NCBI RefSeq assembly: GCF_030704535.1
Contig: NC_081819.1
Coordinates: 19,626,001 to 19,690,000 of the forward strand
Origin: Vitis vinifera
Lineage: Eukaryota; Streptophyta; Magnoliopsida; Vitales; Vitaceae
Length of the DNA: 64,000 nucleotides
Direction: 5' to 3'
The position numbers and the translations under genes were made by a program. Below the pieces are notes generated by a model. The model was not told the origin of the DNA, made no database searches, and saw nothing but the letters and a program-made list of their open reading frames with translations. Below are positions 35,866-47,447 of this stretch, piece by piece (within the stretch, counting starts at the first letter, position 1; the number at the start of each line of letters is the position of its first letter).

Positions 35866-37740
35866 TGGTTTTTCAACATCAAAACTAATTTTTCAAAATT
35901 TTAAAAGCAAACACCTAAGGTTGTTTCAAAATCAATTTGAAAATTAAAAACACTTCTTACAATTTGTCAAATGGATTCTAAAAATGTTCTCATTAAAAAT
36001 ATATATCTTTTTATTTTCTTTTACTAATTTTCCTTTGGGATATATTTGATTGATTGCACTTTTCATACCATTTTTCTTTTGATTTTTTCTATTACATTAA
36101 ATAGTACAAGAACTTAATACATATAAGTTGTAAATTTATATTTGTCATAATCCCATATTATAATGTTAGCTTAATTACATATTATAAATGACTTCTAACT
36201 TTTATTTTTATTTTTTTATGCTAGATATAGCTTTTAAATTTTTATAAATTTAATAATAACTTTTTATTTAATATAATTAGTAACCCATATGAAAGTTTAG
36301 AAGTAATATATATGAATAAAGTTCATTTTTTACAATTTCATAAAATAAATTGTTCAAAAAATATTAAAACTATGAAAACCCTAATGCTAAAATAAAATTA
36401 ATAAAATATATTAATATATATGTTACAAAATCAATTTTTTATTTAAAATAAAAGGAAATAAAATTAAGCTAATTATAATATAAAATGAATTAATTTTTAA
36501 AAATTATTTATATAAAAAATGAAAATTAAATAAAAAATAGTAGTTTTGTCTTAAATGAAAAAATTAAAATTTTAAAATATAAGATAAATTAGCTATAAAT
36601 TTTATTAAGGGTAATATAATTTAAAATTTTTGTTTTTTTTATTTCTATTTTTAATTTCGAGTATATTTTTAATTTTTTATTTATAATGTAGTCTTAGTTG
36701 AATTCTAATATTATAAATTGGCCTAATAGAAGAAAATGTGATAAGCTATTATTGAGGATTTTGAATTCTAATACTATAAGATAAATAGATTAAGCCATTT
36801 AATTAAGAAAAGTTAGCTCATTAGAAGAATATGTGTCAAACTATTATTTGGGCTATATTTGGTTCTTGGAAAATACTAGAAAGAAAATAAATGTTAAGCT
36901 ATCAAAAATTTTGAGGGAAAATAGAAAGGAAAAAAAATAGAGAGGAAAAGTAGAAGGGAAAAAAAAGTGAAGAAAAATAAAAAATAGAGTTAAAGTCTGA
37001 TAAATCATTTTTATTTGTTACTCCAAACTTAATTTATTTATTTTAACTCGTCAATATAAATATTAAATAATTTGAAAATATATAAGTTTCTAACTAATTT
37101 TAATTATATTTGATTTTAAAAAAAAATTTCATAATATAATAAAATATAAGAAAATCATTTATTTCCAAAAACCAAATATAACCTTAAGGAAAATGATTTT
37201 TTCATATTTGATTTTATTATGAAAAATATAAAAAAAGTCAAATATAATTAAAATTATTAAGAAAATTTATATGTTTTTAAATTATTTAATTTTTATATAG
37301 AAGATTTAAATATGTGAAAAAAAAAATGAAATAACATATAAAAATAATTTATTGACTTTAAATCATTTTTTATTTTCCTTTACCTTTTTTTTTCTTTTAC
37401 TTTTTCTATCTATTTTCCTAAACCAAACTTGTAAGATTTGTTAACATGAAAAAAAAATTTAGGCATGAGCTAACTTGGTATGGTATAAAAATATGGGAAA
37501 TGCAGCAAAAAGGGTTATTTATTTATTTTTAGTAGTATAATAATTTCTTTCAAATTATCATATTTATTAATAATTTTCAAAGGGCGAAAGTTCCTTTTTT
37601 GGTATGTGAGGAAAACAGAAAGAGATAAGCTTAAAAAATAATGGATATACCCTAATATGGAAAAACATCTGGGCAATGGTCTCAATGGCCTGGCCGTGGA
37701 GTCTAGTTTGATACAGCTAGGACAGGAGGGATAGTCTCCA
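35866..37740. other. AT-rich intergenic with a large foldback MITE
   Basis: No gene. About 36848-37193 has inverted ends (GGGCTATATTTGGTTCTTGG at the left; its near-inverse ending CCAAATATAACCTT at the right), the pattern of a 'TATGTTTGGTTTTTA' repeat family seen again at 40488-40705, 51800-52025, 52480 and 62800-63030. Confidence 0.45.
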
Positions 37741-37749
37741 TATCCAACT

Positions 37750-37827
37750 ATATATATGGAAAGAGGGAGAGGGAGAGGGAGAGGGAGAAGGAGATTGTGA
37801 TTAAGGGAAGCAGCGAAGCAAGAAGAA
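37750..37827 (+). promoter_or_regulatory. TATA region and GA-rich leader of OMT1
   Basis: TATATATA at 37750-37757 is followed by a (GGGAGA)n-type purine run at 37762-37795, then the ATG at 37828. Confidence 0.5.
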
Positions 37828-39191
37828 ATGCAGACTCATAATGGCAGTGATGGGAAGCAAGAGGCGGCAGAGCACTACTCCAGAGCTATGCAGATGGCGA
37901 CCTCGTCTGTGGTATGTATGGCTATGCATGTGGCCAACGAGCTTGGCCTTTTTGACATCATTGCCAAAGTGGGTCAGGCTTCTGCCTCACAGATAGCATC
38001 CCACTTAGCCACAAACAACCCGAACGCACCCACAATGCTGGATCGCATTCTCTACGTTCTCACCGCTCACTCTCTCCTCACTTGCTCTGTCGATGACACT
38101 GATGATGGGCACTCCAAGAGGGTATACGGGCTCACCCCCGTCTCCAAATTATTCGCCCGTAACGAAGATGGGGTTTCGTTTGCTCCATTAATGGCGTTGA
38201 ACCAGGACAAAATCTTCATTGGTAGCTGGTCCGTCAGTTCATTTTCCATTTTCCTTTCCCTTTCCCTTTCCCCCTCCTCCCCATGTCCTATTTACCTCTT
38301 GTAGTTTAGTGCTCACTGCTCATCTTTCAATCTGTTTCAGGTTCGAAATGACAAACGCGATTCTTGAAGGAGGGATACCATTTGACAGGGCCCATGGATC
38401 AAACGCATTTGAGTACCCTAGAAAGGACCTCAGGTTCAACAAGGTTTTTAACGCAGCAATGCACAACTACACAACCCTATTTATTAACGAGACCCTCGAG
38501 TCCTACAAGGGTTTTGAGCACCTCAAAGAGGTGGTGGACGTGGGTGGAGGTCTTGGGGTCACCCTCGGTGCCATCACATCCAAGTACCCCAGCATTAAGG
38601 GCATTAACTTCGACTTGCCTCATGTTATAGAACATGCCCCACACTATCCAGGTACGTTGCTTCAGGTACTTTTTGTTCTTGCATCCACTTTCTGTTTCTG
38701 GCCGGGTTGAAATGGAAAAAAATCCTATTTTCTTGCAGGCGTAGAACATGTCGGAGGAGATATGTTTGAGAGCGTTCCCAAAGGAGAAGCCATTTTTATG
38801 AAGGTGAGTTTGAGTAAATGGAACTTTTTTATTTTATTTTATTCCTTAATGCTATTTTGATGTAATGGGTAATGATTTTTGTGATATCATGTAGTGGATA
38901 CTTCATGATTGGAGTGATGAACACTGCTTGAAGTTGTTAAAGAACTGCTACAATGCTCTACCGGAGCATGGGAAGGTGATAGTAGTGGAGGGGGTTCTTC
39001 CGGCAGCACCGGAAACAAGCGCTGTTGTGAAAGCTGTCAGTCAAACAGATTTGATAATGATGGCTCAAAACCCCGGAGGGAAGGAGCGGACTCGAGAGGA
39101 GTTCCTGGACCTGGCAACTGGAGCTGGGTTTGCTGGAATCAGATTTGAATGCTTTGTCCTTACTTATTGGGTCATGGAATTCTTTAAGTAA
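37828..39191 (+). CDS. OMT1: COMT-like S-adenosylmethionine O-methyltransferase
   Basis: Intact four-exon gene: 37828-38228, 38341-38651, 38739-38803 and 38895-39191, all GT/AG, encoding 357 residues. An N-terminal dimerisation domain (about 20-110) with the [10 protein letters not shown] segment precedes the Rossmann methyltransferase fold. SAM-binding motifs are VVDVGGGLG (198-206), INFDLPHVI (222-230) and HVGGDMF (241-247). The catalytic base is H263 in [10 protein letters not shown]; partner acids E291 (VVEGVLP) and E323 (GGKERT) match the alfalfa COMT triad spacing. The C-terminus GFAGIRFE...MEFFK is COMT-like. The family methylates phenolic hydroxyls (caffeate/5-hydroxyferulate, flavonoids, stilbenes) in the cytosol. 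The substrate cannot be read from sequence, and divergence from true lignin COMT is clear. First of three cluster members. Confidence 0.92.
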
Positions 39192-39630
39192 ACTGCACAT
39201 TTGGTTATCCTTTTCTTGGTTTAGGGAGAGAGATGGTTTGCCATGTTTTACAAGAAGATTTTTCTAATAAAATGAGGGATTCAATTTGCCTGCTAAATTG
39301 TTGTGCAAATAGGAATTTGATAATGAAATTTCATAAATTGGTATACTCTACTCTGTCGTCTTAACAAGAAGGGGTTGAGCTCTTGCTATTTCTCTACATC
39401 GATGGACATGAAAACGAATTAAGAGATGTAAACAATTTTTCATTATTTTTTCTTTAAAAATTATGGTGGTAAGTTAATTCTTAATTGGAACATTCATCTC
39501 AACTTAACTATGGTTAGGTTTCCTTCATAAAATACTTAACTAAGATCATGTTCTTAATCAGAATATATATTATCCACCTAGATTTAATTATGATTAAGTT
39601 TCACCTATGAAAAACTTAATTGAGATCAAG
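39192..39630 (+). other. 3' flank of OMT1 with poly(A) signal
   Basis: AATAAA at 39266-39271 lies 75 bp after the stop. The stretch to about 39345 has a relic copy at 50656-50822. Beyond this nothing is recognised. Confidence 0.5.
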
Positions 39631-39631
39631 G

Positions 39632-39910
39632 ATGAAAATATCGGTAATCATGGATATATCGGTATTTCGATTTTACGGATATATCAATGGATATTTTGGA
39701 AAAAAATATCGATAAGCTTAAAATTGTTAAAAACTCATGAAAATGTAAGGAAAACCTCATAATAATATAATTAGAAGTATAATAGACATTTTAAAGTTAT
39801 TTTATTGAAAATTTTGATATATGTATAACATGATTTATCATATTTAATAATAATATCGTATGCATCGATAAAAATATGAATTTTATAAGTGTACATTTAT
39901 TATTAAATTA
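39632..39910 (+). mobile_element. hAT left-end fragment
   Basis: Starts CAAGGATGAAAATATCGG and runs parallel to the left terminus of the 29.8 kb hAT element (29758-30060), including GATTTTACGGATATATCA and ATTAGAAGTATAATAGACAT. No matching right end is found, so it is a truncated or internally deleted relative. Confidence 0.7.
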
Positions 39911-40237
39911 CACCTAATATTATGATATTTGATTATAATATATCTAATTTTAAAATATATATTAGTATTAAAATATGATCAATTTAATTCAATTGTATTA
40001 AACAATATAAAATAAATAATGATATATATATAATTTTTTAATATTTAATTAATTATTAATGATATTAAAAACATTATGAAGAAAATTATATAATTTTATA
40101 TTTTTGGTAATTAATAAAAAGACTTTGCATTTAATTATAAAATAATTATAATTAATTTGCTCTTTAAAATATTATTATATTTTCTTTATATAATGAATTT
40201 AAGTATATATATAGTTGTTGCATATTATGTATTATTG

Positions 40238-40312
40238 GGCAACTTAGCCCAGGTGGTAAGCGAGTGAACCCCAAACCTTTTGGTTTGGGGTTCAAATCCT
40301 CTCGGTAGCAAG
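40238..40312 (+). other. tRNA-like sequence (SINE head or tRNA relic) with a palindromic anticodon arm
   Basis: An A-box fit TAGCCCAGGTGG (40245-40256) and a B-box fit GGTTCAAATCC (40289-40299) are spaced as in tRNA genes. Between them an 11 bp perfect inverted repeat (AACCCCAAACC/GGTTTGGGGTT, 40267-40292) takes the place of a normal anticodon arm and runs into the B-box. Acceptor-stem halves do not pair, so it is not a working tRNA. Confidence 0.5.
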
Positions 40313-40698
40313 CACGCGAGAAATCGCCGCGATTTCTCGTGATAATTTCTCACGATAAATCGCGAAATATCGTGTCGAAACCCTTCGATACACGAAATAT
40401 CGCGACATAATCATAATATTCACTTTACGTAATAAGTTTTCTATTACGTTAACTATCATAGTTGTAATTTACATCTATGAAATTCTTTAAGGCTATGTTT
40501 GGTTTTTAGAAAAGAAAAAGTAAATGAAAATAAAAAAATATATTTAAAAATAATAAATTATTTTTATGTGCTACTTTAAACTCATTTTATCTATTTTAAC
40601 TTATCGATATAAAGATTAAATAAGTTAAAAATTCATAAGTTTATTATTAGTTTTAATTATATTTGATTTTTTTAATATTTTCCATGAAACAACCAAAC

Positions 40699-40700
<2 letters not shown>

Positions 40701-40777
<77 letters not shown>
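40701..40777. repeat. (TA)n microsatellite, 77 bp
   Basis: An uninterrupted alternating AT run of about 38 dinucleotides, at the end of a TATGTTTGGTTTTTAGA-type foldback element (about 40488-40705). Confidence 0.95.
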
Positions 40778-40779
<2 letters not shown>

Positions 40780-42009
40780 ATAGAAGCTAAAATATATCAT
40801 AGATAAATAAAGGAAAAAAAAATTACAACTGTGAGAGTCAGCCCTACTCTTGGTATTTATGCCTTGAATCTTGAGTAACATGCACTTGTGTTCTCTTAAA
40901 AGAAAAAAAAATATATTAAAATGAATAATATTTTATATTGTATTTTTTTTACTAAAAATAGTATGTTCTAAGTATTATATAGAGATATTTTTCACAAAAA
41001 TGAAAAATAAAATAGAGAAATTTTTAATGTGTCAATCAAAACTATTTCTATATCCACCAACTTTCTTTATATAACACAGAAAAATAGGGTGTTTATGATG
41101 TGTACGTGTGGGACTCTTACATGTTTTGTAATACCCCCAATGAGCCAGTACATTCTTTATTAAAAAAAATGGAATTTGATTCACTTATATAAAAATATAT
41201 GAAAAAAAGAACCCCAAAATTTTTAAATTGGTATTATCTTCATATATTTAAAAATAATTTGAAGTACATGCACTTTTTAATTAATCATCTAATTATTATC
41301 AAAAATGCTCTTTTTACTTACCATGTCATTCAAATCAATTGACAGACTCTTTTATATATATATATATTTCATTTTCATTTAGATATTATTATTATTATTA
41401 TTTTACTATTTTATTATTTGAGATTTTTTTTTCTCTAGAAACAACATCTCATAGGATTCTTATTTTAGTTTCTTAAAAGTTTAGGAAATATTGTGCATAA
41501 AAAAATCCTATTTAAATAGGATTAATATTTTTTTTTTATTTCCTAGAATTTTAAGAGAAAATATTGTCAAAAAAATCCTATTTAATCATAATTACCAATG
41601 CAAAAAATAATAAGGTTGTTTATTAAATAATAAATAATAAATTATTTTAATTATGATTAATTTATTTAATATAAAATAATTGTTTATTTATTTGTGTACC
41701 ATACATCCTACAACCATATTATAAAACATTTTATATATGAAAAACCCTTATAACAAAATTTATTCTCTATTATGTTAAAAAATTATTAATATTATATAAT
41801 AAATACAAATTTATTATTAATTTATTTATTATAAAAAATATGAATTTATTTTAACTTATTAATACTAGAATAAACTTTTTTTTTTCAAATTCTTATTTTA
41901 TAATATTTCTAGAGAAAAAAAATTCCAAATAATAAAATTATTATTATTATTATTATTATTATTGTTTTTATATATTTTCATATTAGTAAATCAAATCACA
42001 CTCTTCCCT
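40778..42009. other. AT-rich intergenic, nothing recognised
   Basis: Contains (TAT)n runs near 41385 and 41938-41963 and an imperfect foldback around 41420-41900 (GAGATTTTTTTTTCTCTAGAAA versus TTTCTAGAGAAAAAAAATTCC). No gene is seen. Confidence 0.4.
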
Positions 42010-42270
42010 TCTTTATTGTTACTATAGGGTATTGAAGTACAAAGAGATTTTACTTATTGCTGTTAATTAAGTGGTCTTTGGACTTTTGTTACTCTTCATG
42101 ACATTTTTGGATTAATAGGTTTCCTGATACGTTAATTCGAACTTGCTCCATCTATTCAATTGTAATCTTATAATGCAATCGCATTCTTTGTTCCTGTTGC
42201 TATTTTTGTTTTTATATTCCTAATTTGTCCCGTAGGTGAGTTTGATGGATTCTTTGCACCTATTTTTGGT
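42010..42270 (+). pseudogene. psbD: Chloroplast psbD fragment in the nucleus (NUPT)
   Basis: About 87 codons on the plus strand track an internal part of photosystem II D2. In frame are a SLLLL segment, GLWTFVTLH, FGLIGFLIR, FELAPSIQL, SYNAIAF and FVFIFL, then GFFAPIFG. Four stops interrupt it: TAG at 42025 (a Trp in D2), TAA at about 42067 and 42124 (Gln positions) and a TAA at about 42148 (Arg position). All are reachable by C-to-T or G-to-A changes. Flanking chloroplast sequence is not recognised on either side. It is a decayed plastid DNA insertion, not a gene. Confidence 0.88.
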
Positions 42271-42890
42271 AACTTTTTTCCTTTCATTTCCTTCACTTTT
42301 CCCTTCATTTTCTTCCTCATGTTTTTTTAACATTGAAATTAATGGTGGGTAACATAGTGACAATCATCCACGAAAATATTAAAGCATGCCAAAGATAGAA
42401 AATAAATAAATAAATAAAAGTGGGGGGTTGGAGCAATTTCCATCTGTAGACCGTACACACTGTGACATGTAGGAATTAATATAGGATTGTAGCAGCAACA
42501 GCGGGAGGCGGTGGGATGAGGACAGGCCTTGGCATCTCCCAAGCTCCACCTACTCGAGGGGCAATGCACTCAAGGATATATGCAGAAGGCAACAAACCTT
42601 TCAGACCTACACTCACTGCATGCCCATCAAAGTTAGCTGATCAGACAATTAGCCTGACTATTTTGGGAAAATGTTGTTCTTCTTGATGCCATGTTGCCCT
42701 ATAAAGCATTAGGTATAATTAAATTAGCTACTAAGAAACCAATTAGACAATTGAGATTCATAAGGAAGAATAGGAATTTATAGAAGATGAAACCAAAACT
42801 TAAACTAATGCGTCACTCATTTATCCCCAAATTAAACTAAAATAAGTTTCTAACAAAATCATAACCTAATGCTTTGATGCCACTCTATCA
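42271..42890. other. Intergenic, includes primer-binding-site-like motif
   Basis: No gene is supported. At the right edge, on the minus strand, TGGCATCAAAGC (about 42882-42871) matches 10 of 12 bases of a Met-tRNA primer-binding site and stands next to the putative LTR that follows. Confidence 0.4.
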
Positions 42891-44340
42891 TGCCCCAAAA
42901 CCCACTCTAAGGACATGACGGTCATTTCATACCTTAAGCCCAAAGACTCAAAATGGAAACGACACAAACATTCGTATTGTAATTGGAAATTTACCAATTA
43001 CCAAATTCATGTTCAAAGTAGTATGATAATTCTAAAATCTCCAAGTATCAACTTTAAAAAAACTAATAATCAATCAAAGTGTTATTGTCTAAATAACTCC
43101 AAATTTAAAATAATTCAAACGAGAATTAAGTTTTAATATCTAAACAATCTCCAAAATAAAGAAAGTTTAAACAAATGTCCTAATAAAGTCAAATTTCCTT
43201 CATAACGGTCACTTCTCGTCTGAACTGAGGTTACCTCAAAGATTATCAACAAAGGGGGATGAACTCAAAGTTCAATAAGGAACATTAATACAGTTTCATG
43301 GTTCAAACATTTTCAATCATGCTTGCAAATAGGAGATATAACATATACTTATTTTCATAAAAACTTTTGAGTTCAAAATGCTAATACATTCAAACTTTTC
43401 AACAAAACTTTCTCATATCCATTTCAAAACAATTTTTCATCAAATAATTTTTCATCAAAACCAAATCGAATACATTCAAAATATCTTTACTCTAGTTATC
43501 GTATGACAAATGGTGCCCAATTAGGTGAGACTTCACAATTGAGTAATTAGTTTCAAAAAAATTTGTTCCATTTAAGGTGAGCAAAACTAAATGTCAACAA
43601 TTATAACCCTTTGATTATAGTCATAAGGTCAACTATTATAATCCGTTGACTAGGGTCATATAATATCAACTATTATAATCCGTTGATTAGGGCCGAAAAT
43701 GTTAACAATTATAACTCGTTGACTAGAATCATATAATCCAAAGTCAAACATTTTATTTCATTAATTCAAACTTACAAAACAAAACATCATATCTCCTAAA
43801 TTTTTCATTTTTCATAAATAAATAAAATTTTCAAATATACTTTCCATACAAAACACATATTTGATCCATGCGTAAAGATAAAAATAATATTTTTACATAT
43901 TTCAGAATACAATATAAAAAATAAAATTATTTCATTTTATAAAAATCTACATTAATTTCCCTTACCTTGAAGAAGCACTCAAAATCTTGAAGTATTTAAC
44001 TCTAAAGAATTTCCTCCTCACCTAACATAATATCATACACAATACTGATTATTGATTATTTATCTAAATATATAAATTTGACAATCCTAAAAATATTTTA
44101 TTTAGGATCCTAATTATTTTATCATGTTAATATAATTACCATCCAATATATTTTCAACTTCCTAAACAATAATTTATTTATCTTTTCTAACTTATTTAAA
44201 TTAAATCTTTTAAGAATAATTATATGCATTAAACTATTATTACTATTATTTAAATCTCCTATTAAAACTTCATAAATACCCCATGCATTTTTTCTTCTTT
44301 TTAACAACTCTATACCAACTCCATTCATTATTATTATTTC

Positions 44341-44371
<31 letters not shown>

Positions 44372-45054
44372 TTCAATACCCAACAACACCTTGGCTTATT
44401 TCTCTTCCAAGCCATCGACGTCCTTTTCTTCCTCATTGTTTACCAAAATACTATTTACTTCATTTCCTAAGTTAACGTGCAAGCCATTTCTTAGTTTTTT
44501 TTTTTTTTTCAACATGCCAAATCCTTCCAACCTACACACATCTTTCATCATTTTTTTTTTCTCATTTCTAAAGTCAAAACTTTTAATCTCCATACTCACG
44601 AATTTTATGATAATTTTCACATCCGAAACTATATATATATATCTAGATCTATTCATTTGAGTCATCAAAATTTGTCGGTCTCCATTAATATATCAAACTA
44701 TATTCATAAATATTTAATCTTTTTTACTTAGAAATTAATTAAACAAACTCTAATTAAAATTGAGATATTCAAAGAATATTTAAAATATTCAAAATTAATT
44801 AACAAATATAAATATTAATTTAAGGATTAAAAATCTTACATAAACAATTGATTTTCAAACCCTAAACCTCAAAATCTTCAACTTTATGTTATCTGATTTT
44901 TGTGTAAAAGGGTTTTTTTGAATAAAGAATATAGAAAAAATCTAATTTATACCTAGACGTTTTAAATAAAAAAAAACTTTTTTACCCTTATTAAATTACT
45001 TTAATTAATTATTAAATTATAATTTTACCCTTAAATTGGGTATGGGGCATTACA
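42891..45054 (-). mobile_element. Putative LTR of a truncated retrotransposon (minus orientation)
   Basis: On the minus strand the block opens TGTAATGCCCCATACCC and closes GTTTTGGGGCA, so the ends are TG...CA with a GCCCC/GGGGC inverted repeat. Just outside the 3' end is a near Met-tRNA primer-binding site. This is the layout of a 5' LTR (about 2.16 kb) whose body and second LTR are gone. Inside are imperfect repeats of a CAACTATTATAATCCGTTGA motif (43585-43735), (TTA)n near 44340-44370 and no credible gene. No second copy exists in the window to confirm it. Confidence 0.5.
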
Positions 45055-46092
45055 TGTGTTTTTTGCCACACATGGAAATGGTATCCCACACTGGTAGGCG
45101 TATATTACGGAGTATAGTGTGGGGACCCCAGGTTTTTAATCGTTTTGGTTCCTTCATTTATTATATTTATGAATCGTGCAATTTACACTTTTGACCTTGG
45201 ATATAGAGTGAAGCATAATATTTGTTTGACCAAATTTAAATATTTTTTTTTAACAATATTTGAACAAATTAATAGTTGAAAATAATTTATAATTAAGGAG
45301 TTGTTCAAAAAGAATTCTGATTTTTATTTTTAAGAATTAAAAAATTTTAAAATAGTTTACCATTTTGTTTGAAACATATTAATTAAAGTTTCTATTATTA
45401 TTATTATTATTATTTGATAATTGGTAAATTTAAGGTATCATCAATAATAGGATTTGAACCTACCATACACTTTTCAGTATTCGCCTTGATCAATTTGGCT
45501 ACTCTAGCGGTAAAAGCTTCTATTATTTTATGCCATTAACGGTAAAAAAAAAAAATACCACTCTAATTAATTCAAATAAGAATTATGACTTTTGATGATG
45601 CAAAATTCCACTTCTTATTCATCAATTTGTCCCATGTATAAAATAAAGCTAAATATTTTATTAGTATATGGAAAATGTAAACACTTTGTGGGTATTAAAA
45701 TAAAATTTAGGGTATTAAAATAATATTATAGAATTTTTAATGTGTGAGTTAATTTTATTGACATTTTCAAAAGATTTAATTAAATATATTTGACTGTTAG
45801 TTTGAAATTTCATCGTATGCAATGTCTTGATTACCTTTCTCATTTGATATTTCCATTTAATTTTTATGAATTTTTAAATCAGCTATTTGCATTTCGAACT
45901 TCGAGAGGGGTGAATGCCGATGATGGGAAAAAAAAACAACCAACTATTAATAAAACTTGGATACAAATAAATGTGATAATGGTAAGGTAATGATGGGGAA
46001 ATAATGGGCCTACAGGGGAAGGTTGGTGGAATTATAGCCTCTTGCACTACCATAAAATCGTGATTCAAGCCAGGAACAAAGCCGAAGCCATA
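45055..46092. other. Upstream region of OMT2
   Basis: AT-rich with an (ATT)n run at about 45393-45414 and the tRNA-like relic at 45435-45510. No clear TATA box is recognised close to the OMT2 start; a weak AATTATAGCC lies near 46030. Confidence 0.35.
45435..45510 (-). other. tRNA-like relic
   Basis: On the minus strand TAGCCAAATTGATCAAGGCG resembles the D-arm of a class II tRNA. It is followed about 25 nt later by GGTTCAAATCC (B-box, 45460-45450) inside a pairing T-arm (GTAGG/CCTAT). The acceptor stem is not convincing. It may be a SINE head or an old tRNA copy. Confidence 0.3.
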
Positions 46093-47447
46093 ATGGGTTC
46101 TTCAACAGAAGAAAGGCAGTACAGCCATGGCAGTACCGGTGAAGAAGAAGAAGTACAAGAGGCAGAGCACTACTGCAATGCCATGCAGTTGGTGGCCTCC
46201 TCTCTGTTACCTATGGTTATGCAAACGGCCATTGAGCTTGGCCTTTTTCATATCATTGCCAAAGCTGGTCAGGCCTCTGCCTCAGAAATAGCATCCCAGC
46301 TGCGTGCAAACAACCCGGCCGCACCCATCATGTTGGACCGCATCCTCTACTTTCTCACCTCTCACTCTGTCCTCACTTGCTCTGCGCTTGATGCTGATGG
46401 TGGGCGGCTCAAGAGGGTGTATGGAATCACACCTGTCTCCAAATATTTTGTCCCTGACCAAGATGGCATTTCATTGAGCCCATTGCTGACATTGACTCAG
46501 GACAAGGTCTTCATGGATAGCTGGTCAGTCTGCTCTATCTTTTTCGTTTTATCTACCTTGTCTGTGGGGTCACAACTGACTCCAGATATCTCTCAATACT
46601 TCTTCGGGTGCCATCTGAATAACTCAATTATTGAAGGAGGAATACCATTCAACAGGGCCCATGGAGTAAACGCATTTGAGTATCCTGGCAAGAACCCCAG
46701 ATTCAATCAGGCCTTCAACACGGCCATGCTCAACCACACAATTATGATTACTAATAAAATCGTTGAATCCTACAAGGGTTTTGGGAATCTTAAGCAGGTG
46801 GTGGATGTTGGTGGCGGTCTGGGAACCACACTTGGTATAATCACATCAAAATACCCCAGCATCAAGGCAATTAATTTTGACTTGCCTCACGTTATACAGC
46901 ATGCTTTGCCTTATCCTGGTATTTCTTTGTATAGTCTCATTTCACCAAGTTCAGTTTTGAATTCACAAGTTCCCCGAGTTGAAATTGGGTGATTCAAATT
47001 TGTTGCAGGGGTGGAACACCTTGGAGGAGATATGTTTGAAAGTGTTCCCAATGGAGAAGCCATGTTTCTGAAGGTGGGTTTAAGTTTCTCTTAATATACT
47101 AAACATGATAATACCATTTCTGATCTAATGATTTGTCAAATCATATGTAGTGGATACTTCATGACTGGAGTGATGAACACTGCTTGAAGTTGTTGAAGAA
47201 CTGCTACAAAGCTCTGCCAGAGCATGGCAAGGCAATTGTGGTGGAGGGGTTTCTCCCAGAAATACCGGAGGGGAGTGCTTCTGTGCAAGCTCTCTGTGAA
47301 GGAGATTTGATTATGATGACTCAAAACCCTGGAGGAAGGGAGCGGACAAAGCAGGAGTTCCTGGACCTGGCAATGGCAGCTGGATTTGCTGGCATCAGAT
47401 TTGAGTGCCTTGTGTATAATTACTGGATCATGGAATTCTTCAAGTAA
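46093..47447 (+). CDS. OMT2: COMT-like O-methyltransferase with a lost intron-1 acceptor
   Basis: Paralogue of OMT1 and OMT3 with the same four-part layout: 46093-46523, 46608-46918, 47009-47073 and 47151-47447 (367 residues if spliced as in the paralogues). I chose MGSSTEERQ at 46093, matching OMT3, over an in-frame ATG at 46042. All COMT motifs are kept: [25 protein letters not shown], the catalytic His in [17 protein letters not shown] and GGRERT. The oddity is intron 1. Its donor GTCAGT is normal, but where the paralogues have CAG|G the sequence reads CGG|G (46605-46608). The 84 bp intron has no stop and is a multiple of three, so retention would add 28 residues (395 in all). An in-frame cryptic AG at 46654-46655 would delete 16 residues instead. 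Function therefore depends on actual splicing. Confidence 0.85.

Noticed and set aside
44122..44668. Overlapping ORFs with poly-Ile or poly-Leu runs
   Set aside because: They are produced by a (TTA)n microsatellite; low complexity, no domain.
46042..46092. Upstream in-frame ATG giving OMT2 a longer N-terminus
   Set aside because: OMT3 starts at the equivalent MGSS position, and the extra residues have no counterpart in the family.
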